The notes beneath the pieces were generated by a model. It was not told where the DNA came from and made no database searches. It saw only the letters and a list, made by a program, of their open reading frames with translations. A stretch of 64,000 bases of DNA from Hypholoma sublateritium FD-334 SS-4 (Eukaryota; Basidiomycota; Agaricomycetes; Agaricales; Strophariaceae): assembly GCA_000827495.1 (NCBI GenBank), contig KN817678.1, positions 1 to 64,000 on the forward strand, given 5' to 3'. The position numbers were made by a program, and so were the translations under genes. Below are positions 1-11,517 of the stretch, in pieces (within the stretch, counting starts at the first letter, position 1; each line of letters starts with the position of its first letter).

Positions 1-1313
1 TCACTATTCTGTCGTCCATGCCGAGTGACTTGTCATTTGCGTATGTCAGGGCGACTACAATCCGCGCAAAATCGAGAGCGTTATAGTCACTGAGGATGGC
101 TGGCTGTGTGACAATCGCGCCAACGCGATCAACAAAAACTAAGAAAAATGTGAGAGCAGGCGGTTTTCCCTGCACTATGAGACCAATGATGAAACGTCNA
201 TGGAGCTGAGCCTCGAATACATTAGCGGCCTTTTCCAGCATATTCGTCAGCATTTCGTTGTAAGAGCGGGACTCATCAGAGGTAACCTCGATCAGAGCCT
301 GCAGCATCGACCATCCCAAGGTAGCCTTCGAAGGGGGTTGGCGTTTAAATGCGCGGTCCACAACAACGATATCAGGTTTGCGCAGGAGTAGACCACCCGC
401 AGGGGCCTTTTTACTGCCTCCACGACTGTAGGCGCGATCGCCGGCGCCAACTGGAGGTTGGACCATGATAACAGATCTGCCTGAAGCCCTCGGATCAGGG
501 ACCATCTTGGCATAGCCGTGGACAACACCCAAAAACTGGGATAAAAAATTGAACCAACGTTCGGTGTCCTCGTCCTTCGCTAAGTCAGGGATGCTTGAGA
601 AGGTCGACATACCGGGAGGCCCGGTCCAGATTCTCTTGCACATGGCGACAGCGTCTCGGTTGAAGGGAGCAGGGAGTTTGTTGTCGGCGAAGAGTTCAGA
701 AGTGACCCAGCTCAGGGACCGGCCGTGTAAGACCTTCTTGCTATGGGCGTTGGCAATCGCCATGGCGCGCTTGTTGGTCTTTGCAGCAGCGTCGCCCTTT
801 GGCGGTTTCAAGTTGATGGGCTCACTGGCAGCTACATGCAGTTCTGTAGATGGAAATGCAGTAGGGTATACTGCTGTGTTCAGGCCCGCGGCCTGGATGT
901 ATTTGTCGAACTTGTTTGCGTGCGTAATGGCTGACCAGAACACGGGAGGGGGAAGATGGGGTACAGCCCATCGATAGTCTCGCTCCTCGGGCTGCACCAT
1001 GATGAAGGGATAATGAACGATAGCAGCGGCCTCGCTTGATTGAGAGTTGATGGGAGAGTCGGAGTAGGTGTCTGACCAGTCGAAGCTGTAGATCGCGGAA
1101 CCACCGAGCTTTGACAATAAGGAAGGATTGGAGAGAAAAGCGAGATTCGCTGCAGGAGGTGGCTTGTCGTCGTCAAGTTCGAAGGGAGTGTTCGGCACTT
1201 CGCAATCCTGTGAATTGGTAGCAGAGCTGGTATAATTGCTTGGTTGGAAGAAGTCAGAAGAGTGGAAAGACGACCCAGAGCCGGATGAGTCACGACCAGC
1301 GGTTAACGTAGAC
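1..1313 (-). CDS. FunK1-like fungal protein kinase, N-terminal part (runs off the window)
   Basis: A single open frame runs from an ATG at 1313 to the window edge, about 437 codons, with one N (199) that falls in a codon. The first ~100 residues are Ser/Asn/Pro-rich. From about residue 310 the pattern matches the region ahead of the catalytic lobe in basidiomycete FunK1 kinases: LRKPDIVVVDR, then W..LQALIEVT, then a long helix, then RFIIGLIVQGK and FVDRVGAI. In the family this part is followed by a degenerate serine/threonine kinase domain, which here lies outside the window, so catalytic residues cannot be checked. The ambiguous codon before RF reads NGA; family pattern favours Arg, but TGA (stop) cannot be excluded. 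Identification is by motif recall; substrate unknown. Confidence 0.75.
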
Positions 1314-1474
1314 ATTTCTTTTTACTTTTAATTTGACTCAAGGCGACGGCCTCGGGGGTTGGACGTAAAATGAGTCGTTTAGAGTATTTAAGAGACCCTT
1401 TTCAGTGCCACGGATGGCTTATGTAAACATGATAACATTTATAGGTCTCGTCAAATGTACATAATAGATAGAGC

Positions 1475-4400
1475 TTATTCCATATCGTACACTTCCTGAG
1501 CACCCCCAAGACGAGTAACGTCCAGGCCTGGACGCTCCACAAGAAAATAATAATCATCTGTGTCTACACCTGGCNGATTGTGAGGTATCATTGCCACTAC
1601 GGCTTGGATACATTTGACATTGATAACGGTGAGGTTTTTATCTCCAAGATATTTGCATGACGCCAGGGCCCCGTGTGATCGAATCAGAAGATCTGGAAGA
1701 GGAGAGGAGTAGAGCGATACGACGGCGAGTGTCGACACAGAACCGTTGATCCGACATTGGAAGTAATACAGCACTTCGCCGATTGCNGTGGCATCCTTTG
1801 TGCCAAACTGGGGAGAGTGCGGTGAATTCAGAAAAAATCTAAATATAGCGAAATACAAAACNAACCTTCACATTCCTTGCGATCNGAATTTTGTTGATGG
1901 GCTTTAGGTCTTCCTTCCATCGTGATCTAGCAATCTGACCGTTTGGGAGACGGAGCCGGGCCCAGCGAACAATCTTTGCTGACCAGTCTTCTCTAAATGT
2001 CGGAGGCTCGGGCAGGCTTTGGAAGTATGTCTTGAGAGCCGCGAGCTCTAATTGCTTCATGTTCCAATGGTATCAATCTCTAGCTCGAAGAAGAATGTAA
2101 TTATCACCAATATTTGTTGCACCACGGGGTAAATCACAGTTGTGTGGTTTGAGCACCGGGACCATAGCAGTGAGAGCGTTGACCTGACAGCGGAGAAGGC
2201 CACGCTGANATAAATTTGCGAATGGATTTGAAGGCTGCCGTATTTCTTCGCCAAGATTACCAATGGTTCGCTCCATTGTCCATTGAGAAGAGCAAATAGG
2301 CGGCCCGATTCTTGTCACCTCCGACGCGAGATGGAGCAGGGCATGTATGCTCTGTCTACAAAAGTGAAGTCGGTCCTCGCGGCGTTGGTAGTATAGGATT
2401 TCGAACTCATAAANGAATGAACGAAGCAATTTGTCGGCTAAGATTAGATCCGAAGATTTGATGGAGTACTGCTGGATGATGCGCATCNCATAAACAAACC
2501 TGCAAAAGTGTGAGTAATAAGGGTCCGGAAGAATGTCAAGAAGGAGTGCTGGGGCCAGGCCGTACAGATAGATTAACCATTCCCAGGCCTTGTATCCGCT
2601 ATTAATCTTCTCCGCGATGTTTCGGGGTGGGCGGTCAAATGATCCTGGAAGATATGGAGTAGCTGCTGCTACGTTCCTGCCGTGTGACTCCCAAACCTCT
2701 CCCCGCAGAACAGCCCACGGCCAATTTGACGGAGAGTCAAGGTGGTCATGATCAATAACACCACGCCATAAAGATAATAGGAGATCTGATAAGTTGAAGG
2801 TGCTCAGATGCATGATGTCGGAACCAAAGCATCGCGGGACTGGTAAAATAGAGTAAGAAGGGAGGCCAAGAAATATAGTTGGTTTGACTATTCCAGTGTC
2901 AAGGCGCCTTTTCCTATACTGCGCATCATTAGGTGATTCTAGTAGATGTTGGAGATTAGGGAGGTAGTGATTGAGCGAGATGTTAGTCGAAAGATGGGAA
3001 ATGTCTGGATGATCGCAACCTGGCATTTCGTAGTGCAGAGGTTTGAGGAGCGCAGGGTAGTAATGTGGACCATTGGTTTTATGACGGCCGGGTGTTGGGC
3101 AATAAAGACGACACCCNTACTTTCCGTGATGGCCGACAAGGCCAGTAAGATACGCCATCGCTGGGCCATCCGCAGTATTGAGTCCGAGAAAAAGTAGGCT
3201 CTTGAATAATCGATTATTAGCTGCGTCCCAGATACTTAGGCGCTCCTTTTGGAGTGCAGAAAGGTGATAGAGACCTGGAAACAAGAAAGAATCCAGGTTC
3301 TTCGGCTTCTTTGGTCCAGGTATGAAACCCCCAGGTATCACGAAATCCTTCTTGTAACGTTCCTCTGGATTTAAGTCCAGTATCACCCAGATATAGATCC
3401 AGCAGTCTGACGCTTTGTGTGCGTAGAGCTGGGCACCGTCTATAGAAAACATGAGAATAATATCATTATCAGTGATACTGCCATTCCGAACGTGCTCGAG
3501 GTAATCGCTGCCATGGAAGAAATCGTCGTAAGCTGGCAGCTTCCCAGAGTTGCTATGCAGTGTTTCTATGATTTCTTGAGTTTTAGATCGACGGTAGTTA
3601 AATCGTCGAGCACTTTCTGGATCGCGCCAGAGGGCCTGCAGGATAGGGCCAATAGGCATTGTGTGGAACTCTTGTTGGAACTTCCCGGAGGTGGGACAAC
3701 NTTTTGGCTCTTTGCATCTCGGGCAATGGTCCAAGTCCATTAGCGGTCCAGTAAAAGCAACACAACTGTTTCGACACATTGGATGGACGATAGATCCGAC
3801 ACCGGTAATTTCTGTAAGGACTTTCTTCATTTGCTCGTACGAGAGTATGTTGTCCTCGGGATGGCGCCTAAGAATAGATTTACGAGACATATTGTAGACA
3901 TCTACCGATGCCTTGAGACTGGCTAGAAAAAGTTCGAAGGACAATCGCAGGTCCGGCTGGTCGTCGAGTGTGAAGGGCACTGTGGGCGGATTTCTCAGAC
4001 GCGAGAGAGACTCCGGATTGAGACCGCAATGCACTCCATTGAAAGTGGCGTTTTTCAATTCCCGAATGAAGTCTTGAGCAAGGCGGAGCTCTACCAATCG
4101 AGTATTCTCAAATAGATCTTCGAGACAGGGGCCGGCATCGCTGTTTCCAAGAATTTGCGAGTGACCACCCTGAGCGCTTGTTTCGTCAAGACATCCTGGA
4201 TCCGCTAGGCTGTGTTCTTCAGTTGGATCCTCTTCTGGAGTAACGGGAGGTTCTGCGAGAGATCGGGGGGCGTCTGCTGGATTAAATGAATGGTGTGGCA
4301 TCTGTTCAAGGTAATAGACGATTGATATCTAGCTAATATCTGAAGAAAAACTTACTGTATCATCTTCTAAGGGTTGAAATAACAAAACTGGGGGAGTGGA

Positions 4401-4574
4401 GGTAGCGGAGGCGTCATGTAGCACTGGTTGCGTTGTTGCGGCAAGTCTACTATGTCTTAGATATGTCGACTTAGAAACCTGTCGCGCGGTGCCCTTGCAG
4501 AATTTGAGGCACGAGCAAATGAAATGCTTTCCAGTTTCACGCGGATTCTTTGAGGCGCTGGGTTCCTTAGGCAT
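1475..4574 (-). pseudogene. Tnp2 (CACTA-like) DNA transposase, interrupted by one in-frame stop
   Basis: Three exons join in phase: 4574-4356 (starts MPKEPSASK, with CSCLKFC then VSKSTYLRH, the usual N-terminal Cys/His segment), 4301-1866 and 1807-1475; introns 54 and 58 nt, GT..AG. The central exon carries the Tnp2 transposase core, including IPGPKKPKNLDSFLFPG and a long domain ending YILLRARD. The C-terminal part has LRLPNGQIARSRWKE and ends VERPGLDVTRLGGAQ. At 2075-2073 a TGA sits in frame between RARD and YHWNMKQLELAALKTYF; related proteins have a coding residue there, so this looks like a C-to-T change of CGA (Arg). Several N calls lie inside (for example 3111, 3701). The product would cut and paste the element in the nucleus. 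Terminal inverted repeats were not found by eye, so element ends are undefined. Confidence 0.85.
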
Positions 4575-5514
4575 CGAAGAGTATATGGTTGATGTGCATC
4601 ACGACAGTCAAGTAAGGCAGCGATGCTGCAAGTTAAAATTGAAATGTTCGAAGTCCATCGAATTTGACCGAGAAGTGTGAGTGAATTTACCGATTCAACC
4701 TGCTTGCGCGGCTTACGTCACCGTGTTTCGTGGTAAATTGTCTGCATGTCGCAGCGTATTTCATTGGTATGTAGTTCACAATTCGGCCGAAATCTGACTG
4801 ACTATATGATAACTAGAATATGTTCAAAACAAGCCAATTAAATCAACTGGGGTCATCCCCATTCGACCTCATCAGGGCTGATTTTGACCGGGAATCAGTG
4901 GCTTTCAAGCTGGACGGCCCGGGAGCCGAGCCACTTGCTGAAGCGTTTGTACGCTTCGACTGTGTCCCAGTCTTGGCTTTATATTCTTCAAACAGTACTT
5001 ACATACTATTCTGAGCCCGAAATACATTACATAGAAGTTCTGAATTGTTGGTGAAAACATTTGTGCTTTTCCCTTTGGTTGCGTAAGGATTCTATTGCAT
5101 TACTGAGCAGGCGCATGCGCGACTGGCAAAAAATATTGCCATCTCGATACCGTGTCCTGAGGATATCCTCGCGGTGGACAACAACGAGAAACGAGGAGAG
5201 CAGAAAATAGTGCATATGTATTTGACATGTACGAAAATAAGAACCTAGTAAGTACTGAGCATAGAGCATAGGGGTGTGATGTCGTGTAAGTAGTACACGG
5301 TTCGATGACGTGAAGGACAAGTAAGGTGGATGAGTAGAAGTACAGATGCTGCGATTCGTGTGGGGGTCGTGTAAGATTAGGGTATAAGCTCAAGCTTGAA
5401 TGATGTGTAGTGCAATGAAAAAAAAACAATACGAAAGCGCGATAGCAGGATGGGAAATTGCGTTCAAGTGTCGGCGAACGGCGAACGATCGTCCAATCAA
5501 ATGTGCCCTCATAC
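4575..5514. other. Flank between the Tnp2 gene and the next gene; no gene recognised
   Basis: No conserved frame was recognised. It holds a small perfect hairpin at 4941-4956 (AAGCGT, 4-nt loop, ACGCTT), preceded by a 7-bp inverted pair AGTGGCT/AGCCACT at 4897-4903 and 4929-4935. These could belong to the 5' end of the transposon, but no matching copy was seen on its other side. The stretch nearest 5514 is probably 3' untranslated sequence of the gene at 5515-6804. Confidence 0.4.
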
Positions 5515-6804
5515 TCACATGCTGAGCCGCCGACGCAGCTCGAAGACCTCCGCAGGGTGCAGCCGCGCGACGTCGACGCACGCCGCGGGATGTGCCCGCA
5601 CACAGTGGGCACGCAGATCGTCCCACGAGGCGCCCTTCGGGAACGTGCGCGGCTCGACGCGCGCGCTCGGGTCGGCGGGGCTGCCCTTGGCTGCCTCGAT
5701 CCTACAACTCGTATCAGCACTGCGCCGCACAGCGGAGTCAGGGAAGGAAAGCGTACATGCAAGCCCGGCACACGAGCGCGCCGCTCTCCGCGACCGCGTA
5801 CATGATGTCGACGTGGTCGAAGTCGCCCGGGAGCACGGCGGTCCGCGGGGCGCCGTGCGCCTGCACCTGGGCGGGCGGGCGCAGCGCGGAGAGCGAGAGG
5901 TCGCATGAGCGGCGCCGCTTGGGCGGGGGCGCATCGGCTTCTGGCGCCACTGCTGCGCGCGGTGCGCTCGTCGTGCCCGGCGCTACGCGGACGTTGAACG
6001 CCGCGCTCGAGGGCGGGGCGGACCTGCTGCGCGCGGGCGTGCACGGTTCATGTGCCTGATGTGGCGGTGGTGGGGGCGTGCTCCTCGCGGTGGACTGGGA
6101 AGAAGCGCGCTGCGAGTCGGACCCGGAGCCCGTCGAGGACGAGCGCGAATGCGAATGCGCTCGGGACGCAGGGAGCGGGCGCACGGCGCGCGGCTGCTCC
6201 GTACCGGGCGCCTGGGGGCCGTTCGCAGGCGCAGACACATCTGCGGAGTCGTGCACGCGCTTCCGCGTCGTGCCGCCGAGCGCTGCACGCGCCGCATCGC
6301 GCTCGGCGATGACGCGCCTGCACAGCTCGCGCCACTGCTCCTTCTCCTGCTGCTCCGCCCGCACGAGGGCGCCGCACAGCGCACGGAAGTCGCGCATGTC
6401 CGCCTGCACGCGCGCGCCGAAGACGTCGAGCGCGGCGTCGACACTTGTCGGCACGGCGGTGGTGGTGGCGTGGCTCGGAGTTGGCCGGGCGGCAGCGAGC
6501 GAGCGTACATGTGCTTCGAGCGCACGGTTGAGCGTGGTGTGCGCGGCGCGGGCCCGCGCATGGAGATGTGGGTCTGCGGGGGTGGTCCCTGATCGGACGA
6601 CAGCGCCCCGATTTTCAGTGCGCGCCGTGGGCGGCTGCGGGGTGCACACGCGCCGGTCGGTAGCACGTTGTGGAGTTGTCGGGGCCGGGGCATGTTTATT
6701 GTCCTGTGCGCCCTGTGAGATGGAGGAATCTCGAGCATAACAAAAGAAGGGCGTACCTGGGCCATTGTGATTGTGCGCGGGGTGGAGTCTCTGCAATGGT
6801 TCAT
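5515..6804 (-). CDS. GC-rich basidiomycete protein with a C-terminal Cys/His motif, unknown function
   Basis: Three exons (6804-6757, 6712-5757, 5701-5515; introns 44 and 55 nt) give 396 codons with matching phases. The start is the first ATG after a TATA-like box at 6839-6848. The protein opens with a Pro/Thr/Arg-rich segment, followed by a predicted helical stretch (about residues 75-150, ALCGALVRAEQQEKEQWREL), a basic Ser/Pro-rich linker with PPPKRRR (possible nuclear signal), then a conserved C-terminal block: DFDHVDIMYAVAESGALVCRAC, SWDDLRAHCVRAHPAAC. That block has the spacing C-x2-C ... H-x4-H and may bind zinc. I recognise the C-terminal block as typical of uncharacterised Agaricomycete proteins. 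Codon use is extremely GC-rich, unlike the neighbouring transposon. A GTGAGT at the stop codon leaves room for an alternative 3' exon. Confidence 0.7.
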
Positions 6805-6838
6805 CGGCTGGAAATTTGGAATTTGAAATATGAGGGCG

Positions 6839-6848
6839 CTATATAATC
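6839..6848 (-). promoter_or_regulatory. TATA-like box of the 5515-6804 gene
   Basis: On the minus strand this reads ATTATATAG, about 36 nt ahead of the first ATG (6804). Because TATATA is nearly symmetrical it could also serve the plus strand, where an ORF of 165 codons starts at 6901, but that ORF has no recognisable motif. The C2H2 gene at 39882-40949 has a similar box at a similar distance. Confidence 0.45.
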
Positions 6849-7615
6849 GGGGAGGATCAACGAATTATAGGAACGAAGTCTCGTCGACGATGGATGGAAG
6901 ATGGATCGCCAACTAGAGCCAGCCAGCGGTGATATAGATATCGATAAGGTGTCGACCGACGACGACAGCCTGAGTGAGAGCAGCACACACGTACGAGTTT
7001 GGGAGAGCCCCAATTTGCTTCCGCTGGCCTTTAGTATGAGTGGCAACACAATCGGTATTACACCTCGCATCGAACACGCCCCACGCGCTGTCAGAATCCG
7101 GGGAGACCCAGAGCTCATTTTTATTGAAAAGACAAAAAGAACAATAAGCGGGCGCGAAGTGGGAAGCGGTCGCCACGCTGGCACAAAAGCACGGGCGGTC
7201 CAAGGCTTCTCGAGAGAATTAGGCGAGCAAAAGCCTTTTGTGAGCTGTTATAGAGGATATTTTCGCTACTTGAGCTGTTGTCGATGTGCATTTTGTCATT
7301 GCGCGTCAGTCGAGGATTATTGCGGATCCCGGCGGGAGTGGGGACTGCAAGGGGACTGTTGGTTCGGGGAAACTGTCCAGATTCGGACACCACAATAAAG
7401 GCACGCTTTCCCACAGTTATGATGCCCATCAAGCAGGAGAGTTGAACTTGGCTTTCCCAAGTCGAGTCACAGCTTTCGAACGAACACCTTTACAAGTCTG
7501 GTGATGGATGTGTAAGTGCAGTAAAGAATACATGTACAAAATACAGAATAAATATAATGGGGTTGTCGTGCAGGATGTATATATTATTGAATTTTGAAGG
7601 CTGCTAGAGGTAGCC
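6849..7615. other. Intergenic; one unassigned plus-strand ORF (6901-7398)
   Basis: The only long frame is 6901-7398 (+), starting with a true ATG (MDRQLEPASGDIDIDK). It has no recognised domain, and the opposite strand is open over much of the same stretch, so it may be chance. The end next to 7615 is probably the 3' untranslated region of the PPR-like gene. Confidence 0.35.
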
Positions 7616-9583
7616 TCATCGCCTCGCCTTCTCCGACAAAATCATAGTTCCCATCTCCTCCTCTGCCAAGCGCACCTCTCCCTGTATCTTTTGTATGGCG
7701 GTATCCACGTCCTCCTCCCCGCTCAGTATGATCTCCGCCACAAGCGCACGGCGGAGCAGCCGCTCGAGGGGATCCGGTTTGTACAACACATCCGTCTCCG
7801 CACCGACCGTCTCCATCAGCTCCATCGACGGCATCGCATACACCACCGGGCCCCAGGACGCCTCCAGCACCTCGCGGCGGATGCCAGTGTAAAAGGCTCC
7901 TCCGGCAAGCCGCAAGTGCGGCACCTCCACCGCCGTCGGCGCGCCTAGTGGGTCCGCGACGCGAAACACCTCGCGCGAGACCTGGTCGAGGATGCGCGCC
8001 ACCGTCGTCTCCGACAGACGCACGGCGCCGAATGGAACGCCGAGGAAGCGGTCGCCCCACTTCACCTGGAGCGTGCGCAGGCGCCGCTTCCCGGCGAGGT
8101 CGCCCCACATGCGCTGTATGAGCGGCTTGACGACGACGTAGAATGCGCCCGGGTCCAGCGGCGCGTTGTAGGTGGCAAACGCGCGCAGCGCCACGAGTGC
8201 GGCGGCGTAGTCGCGCTGGTGCACGAACGCCGCGAGCGCGGTTGCGAGCAGCGCGGTGTCAGGGACCACGATCGGCGCTTGTCCGCTTGCGCTTATGACC
8301 ATGCTGCGAAAGAGGCGGCGTGGGGCGACCTCGGAGACGCTGACTCTCCCGACGGTGCTGAGGCCCATGTCGGTGCTGAGTTCGTTGTCGCCGCTGAGTG
8401 CTTTGTCGCTGTAGTTGAACGCGAGAGGGATCTCGAAGAGTGCGCGGAAGACGTAGGCGTCGATGACCAAGTCGCGGTCGCGCTGGAACATCGTATATAT
8501 CTCGAGAGCGGCATTGTACTTTCCGCAGCTGACTGCCCAAGCTAGCATGAGGGTCATGGGGATCTGGCGGCGGACCTTGTGCTGCACAACGCTGCGCTCG
8601 ATCCGCCCTGCAAGAGCCTCGTCCCAGTCGTTCGTCTCCCGTATGGCGACAAGCAGGCGTGTGTAGGCGATGGCGACTGATCTACGCCTGCCCACGTGAT
8701 ATGGAACATCAACGCTCTCCAGCATATCCACCGCCTGCTCCGCCTTGCCCTCCAGTGCGAGCGCCTCTACCAAGTCGGGGACGAGTTCCAGTCGCGGAAA
8801 ATAAGGACCTTGAGACTCTCGCATTTCGCGGAAATGATTAACGACGATAGAGATGAGGTGGCGGTCGATGTCGTAGAGCCGCATGAGCTTCAGCAGGTCT
8901 TCAAATTGCCTTTCCGTGTAACTTTCCTGACCAACGATGGTGCCGATTAAGAAGACCACGTCATAGTCTACCTCTTCCGGTGGCATCAGCGACAGCGTCA
9001 TCGTCATCGTCTTGGCCAGGGTCTCGTCGCTTGCAAGCAGGCCATTCTTTTGCATCTGCAGAAGGACGTTTGCGCCGTCATCGGGCCGTTTGTGCTTTAC
9101 TAGTACATCAAAAGCCGTTTCGTATACGCGTGCGATCGGCAGCTGCTTGATGGCCTTGAAGACAGACTTGATGTCGTACTGTGGATCCTTCGACAGAATA
9201 TAATCGAGTCGCCTGCGAAAGTCGTCCACCGGCTCCTTGTTGATAGAGACAGGCGCGCGGCGGCCATTCCCGACTGCTTGAGCTTTGTCCGTCGGTCCGG
9301 GATCAACAAGCCCCCTCTCAGCGTCGGCAGCTTCTTTCAGCTTCTTCGCGAGCAGCCGTTTGTGCAATGTGACAGCTCCGGCGGTTCGCTTTGTGGATAC
9401 ACTTGCTGAAATGCTCGCCATGCTTCCATATCTGGCAGATTTATGTGGTCTCTGAAGCTCAAGGCCAGTTACATCTGGGCCTGTGACGAGTTCGCTGGGA
9501 CTAGAGGAGACACTCCTCGAGAAGTAGATGCTGCGCCCGTGCGCTAGGAATCGGTGATGCACATTCTTGAAGAGTTTCAGCAT
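7616..9583 (-). CDS. Mitochondrial pentatricopeptide-repeat-like protein
   Basis: One uninterrupted frame of 655 codons. The open frame extends further 5', but the likely start is ATG 9583, giving MLKLFKNVHHRFLAHGRS, a basic, Arg/Ser-rich N-terminus without acidic residues that fits a mitochondrial presequence. The body is helical with helix-pair spacing of PPR type, for example AYETAFDVLVKHKRPDDGANVLLQM-like segments near residues 165-200, ALEIYTMFQRDRDLVIDAYVF (about 380-400) and a matching downstream repeat. PPR proteins bind organellar RNA and act in mitochondrial transcript stability, splicing or translation; the target cannot be read from the sequence. The C-terminal half is much more GC-rich than the N-terminal half. 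It is divergent from the F-box-like gene at 9887, with about 300 nt between the starts. Confidence 0.7.
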   Translation of the reverse strand: MLKLFKNVHHRFLAHGRSIYFSRSVSSSPSELVTGPDVTGLELQRPHKSARYGSMASISASVSTKRTAGAVTLHKRLLAKKLKEAADAERGLVDPGPTDKAQAVGNGRRAPVSINKEPVDDFRRRLDYILSKDPQYDIKSVFKAIKQLPIARVYETAFDVLVKHKRPDDGANVLLQMQKNGLLASDETLAKTMTMTLSLMPPEEVDYDVVFLIGTIVGQESYTERQFEDLLKLMRLYDIDRHLISIVVNHFREMRESQGPYFPRLELVPDLVEALALEGKAEQAVDMLESVDVPYHVGRRRSVAIAYTRLLVAIRETNDWDEALAGRIERSVVQHKVRRQIPMTLMLAWAVSCGKYNAALEIYTMFQRDRDLVIDAYVFRALFEIPLAFNYSDKALSGDNELSTDMGLSTVGRVSVSEVAPRRLFRSMVISASGQAPIVVPDTALLATALAAFVHQRDYAAALVALRAFATYNAPLDPGAFYVVVKPLIQRMWGDLAGKRRLRTLQVKWGDRFLGVPFGAVRLSETTVARILDQVSREVFRVADPLGAPTAVEVPHLRLAGGAFYTGIRREVLEASWGPVVYAMPSMELMETVGAETDVLYKPDPLERLLRRALVAEIILSGEEDVDTAIQKIQGEVRLAEEEMGTMILSEKARR

Positions 9584-9886
9584 TCCAGTCGCCAGTAAAT
9601 GATCAGCATGGTATGAGAGAAAATAAACGACGCTAGCGGCAGACGGATGGAAATTGCGGTACGGAGTCGGTAAAGAAGAAAATGCGTTCAAGGAAATCTG
9701 TTTGCAGAGGAACCTTGGAACCAAATGTTGCCAAACACAATTGCACAGCCACTTGCTTTCCTTTCCGACTCCTCGCCTCGTAATAAGTAATACGAAATTG
9801 CAACGAAATTGTTCCAAGATTCTTCAACGATATCCATAACTGTGAATAATACAGCGCTCACCTCTATCGCCATCATTTCTTTCTGA

Positions 9887-11517
9887 ATGTCGCTCGAGAA
9901 TCAGCGTCTCCAATATCAGTGCAAGCGGCTTGAATTACTCAGACGTCTTTTCAAGGTTGTTTCAAGGCGGAAAAAGCTGTCAACAAAGAAGTCGTGGATG
10001 CAGTCGATGCGGACCCATTCAAAAATGGCTCGGAGGAGTTTCTGCAGAAGCTACTGCTGGAAGGTGCGCCACACTGTTCACTATATCGGACTTCACTCGA
10101 CCAAAAGTGCGCGACTCAGATCATGAGGGCACTGGCCCAGACGTGACCGACGAAGAAGGGGAACCTTGCATCACATTCCCTCAGGAAATCTTTGATCAGT
10201 TCATCGACCATCTGCAAGACAGCACCACAGCAGACCACAGCGTTGAAAACATGTGCACTCGTTTGTCGTGCCTGGGTCCATCAATCGCGCATCCACCCTT
10301 TTAGAATGATCCATATTTTGCCGCCCGTGTTCGCGCCCGATAAAGGTACCTTTTTGAGACTCAACGGACTTCTTGAGCACCCTCTCTGCACATTTGCATC
10401 ATCAGTTCGCGAATTGTCCATTTTTGATCCTTACCAGAAAAATACGACCACCCTCGATTCGAGCTGGATTGATCTGCTTGTCACTCAACTTGACAGACTG
10501 GTTTTCGTGAATTCTTTGGACTTGACCCTCAGTGATGAAGCCATCATGGTTTATTGCGACGCCGTAATCTTGAAGGCGCCCTCTTTCGCCTCGCTGATCA
10601 CCCGCCTCACGCTCCGGGTGTGTGATCTGCCAGAATCACAGGAGGCGATGCAATGGATGTCGAAAATATTTTCCTTCCGGTCACTTACCCATCTCACACT
10701 GATTCAAGACGACTATGAAGATGGTAGAGAACGTGTAGGGGAGGAAATCAGTATACCGACAACCGCTGCCGTATTGCCCATGAACCTGCGGGTTCTCCGT
10801 ATCACCTCTTGGGAAACGAATGGAATTCTGCCTTTGATACAGTTGATGTTGAAATGGCTTTATAAAAGCCAAACTCAAATTTCCACACTCGAGTTTGGGT
10901 TCATATCAATGCAGTACAGCTATACTATCAAGACCCCTCCTCAAGGACCTCCGATTCCTTGGATCCTCATTGGAAGTACTGAAACTGAGATTTGACGGTA
11001 ATCTGAGTATGAGTAAGTTTTTGAGGCTGTCATACTTTCGAGTGAATCTAATATACTTACTGAATCACTAGACAATTTTATTAACAGCTTCGAAGCTGCG
11101 CAAAATCCCGGACTTCGGATACTAGAGCTGGAATATCCACTCGCCATGAACATGAAAACTATGTCATTTGAAGATGCATTTCAGTTTTCTTTGCTTTTTG
11201 CCTTTCTATCAAAGATTTCAAGCCCGTATTTGACGGCCATCGTCTGCGAGTTCCGGGGCACATTCAAGTACACCCACGCTTCCGACGCACAAGAACAGGA
11301 AGATGACGCCGCTAACGATAGCGCTTCTTGGGTTGCTTTGGACAAGCTTCTCACTGGACCATCATTTCCTGTGTTGACCGCGGCGGATTTTCGGATTATT
11401 GACTGTTCGTCTTCTAAAATCGACATGAAGGCTACTATAGAGTCTGGGCTGCCTCAGTGCAAAAAACGAGGTCTTCTGTATACCAGTATGAACGACCATA
11501 GACCGAAAAAGGTTTAA
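9887..11517 (+). pseudogene. F-box/LRR-like protein gene with two frame breaks
   Basis: Coding segments are recognisable in successive frames. A tentative first exon starts at ATG 9887. A segment reading EEFLQKLLLE joins across a ~46-nt intron (about 10060-10106) to VRDSDHEGTGPDVTDEEGEPC. Then comes an F-box-like start, FPQEIFDQFIDHL. After about 10240 the frame moves by one base into LKTCALVCRAWV, the usual continuation of this Agaricomycete family. A second one-base shift near 10932 leads into LLKDLRFLGSSLEVLKLRF, a leucine-rich repeat. An intron (about 11014-11071) leads to the last exon, ending at 11517. Both shifts fit one extra C in a short C run (GACCAC and ACCCCTCC). F-box proteins recruit substrates to SCF ubiquitin ligases. 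Either a recent pseudogene or two assembly errors. Confidence 0.6.

Noticed and set aside
4894..4956. Hairpins as the terminal inverted repeat of the Tnp2 element
   Set aside because: Arms are only 6-7 bp, and no matching sequence was found beyond the other end of the gene near 1320-1475.
5450..6740. Plus-strand frames over the GC-rich gene at 5515-6804
   Set aside because: The minus strand has a conserved C-terminal block, phased introns and a TATA box; the plus frames are compositional shadows.
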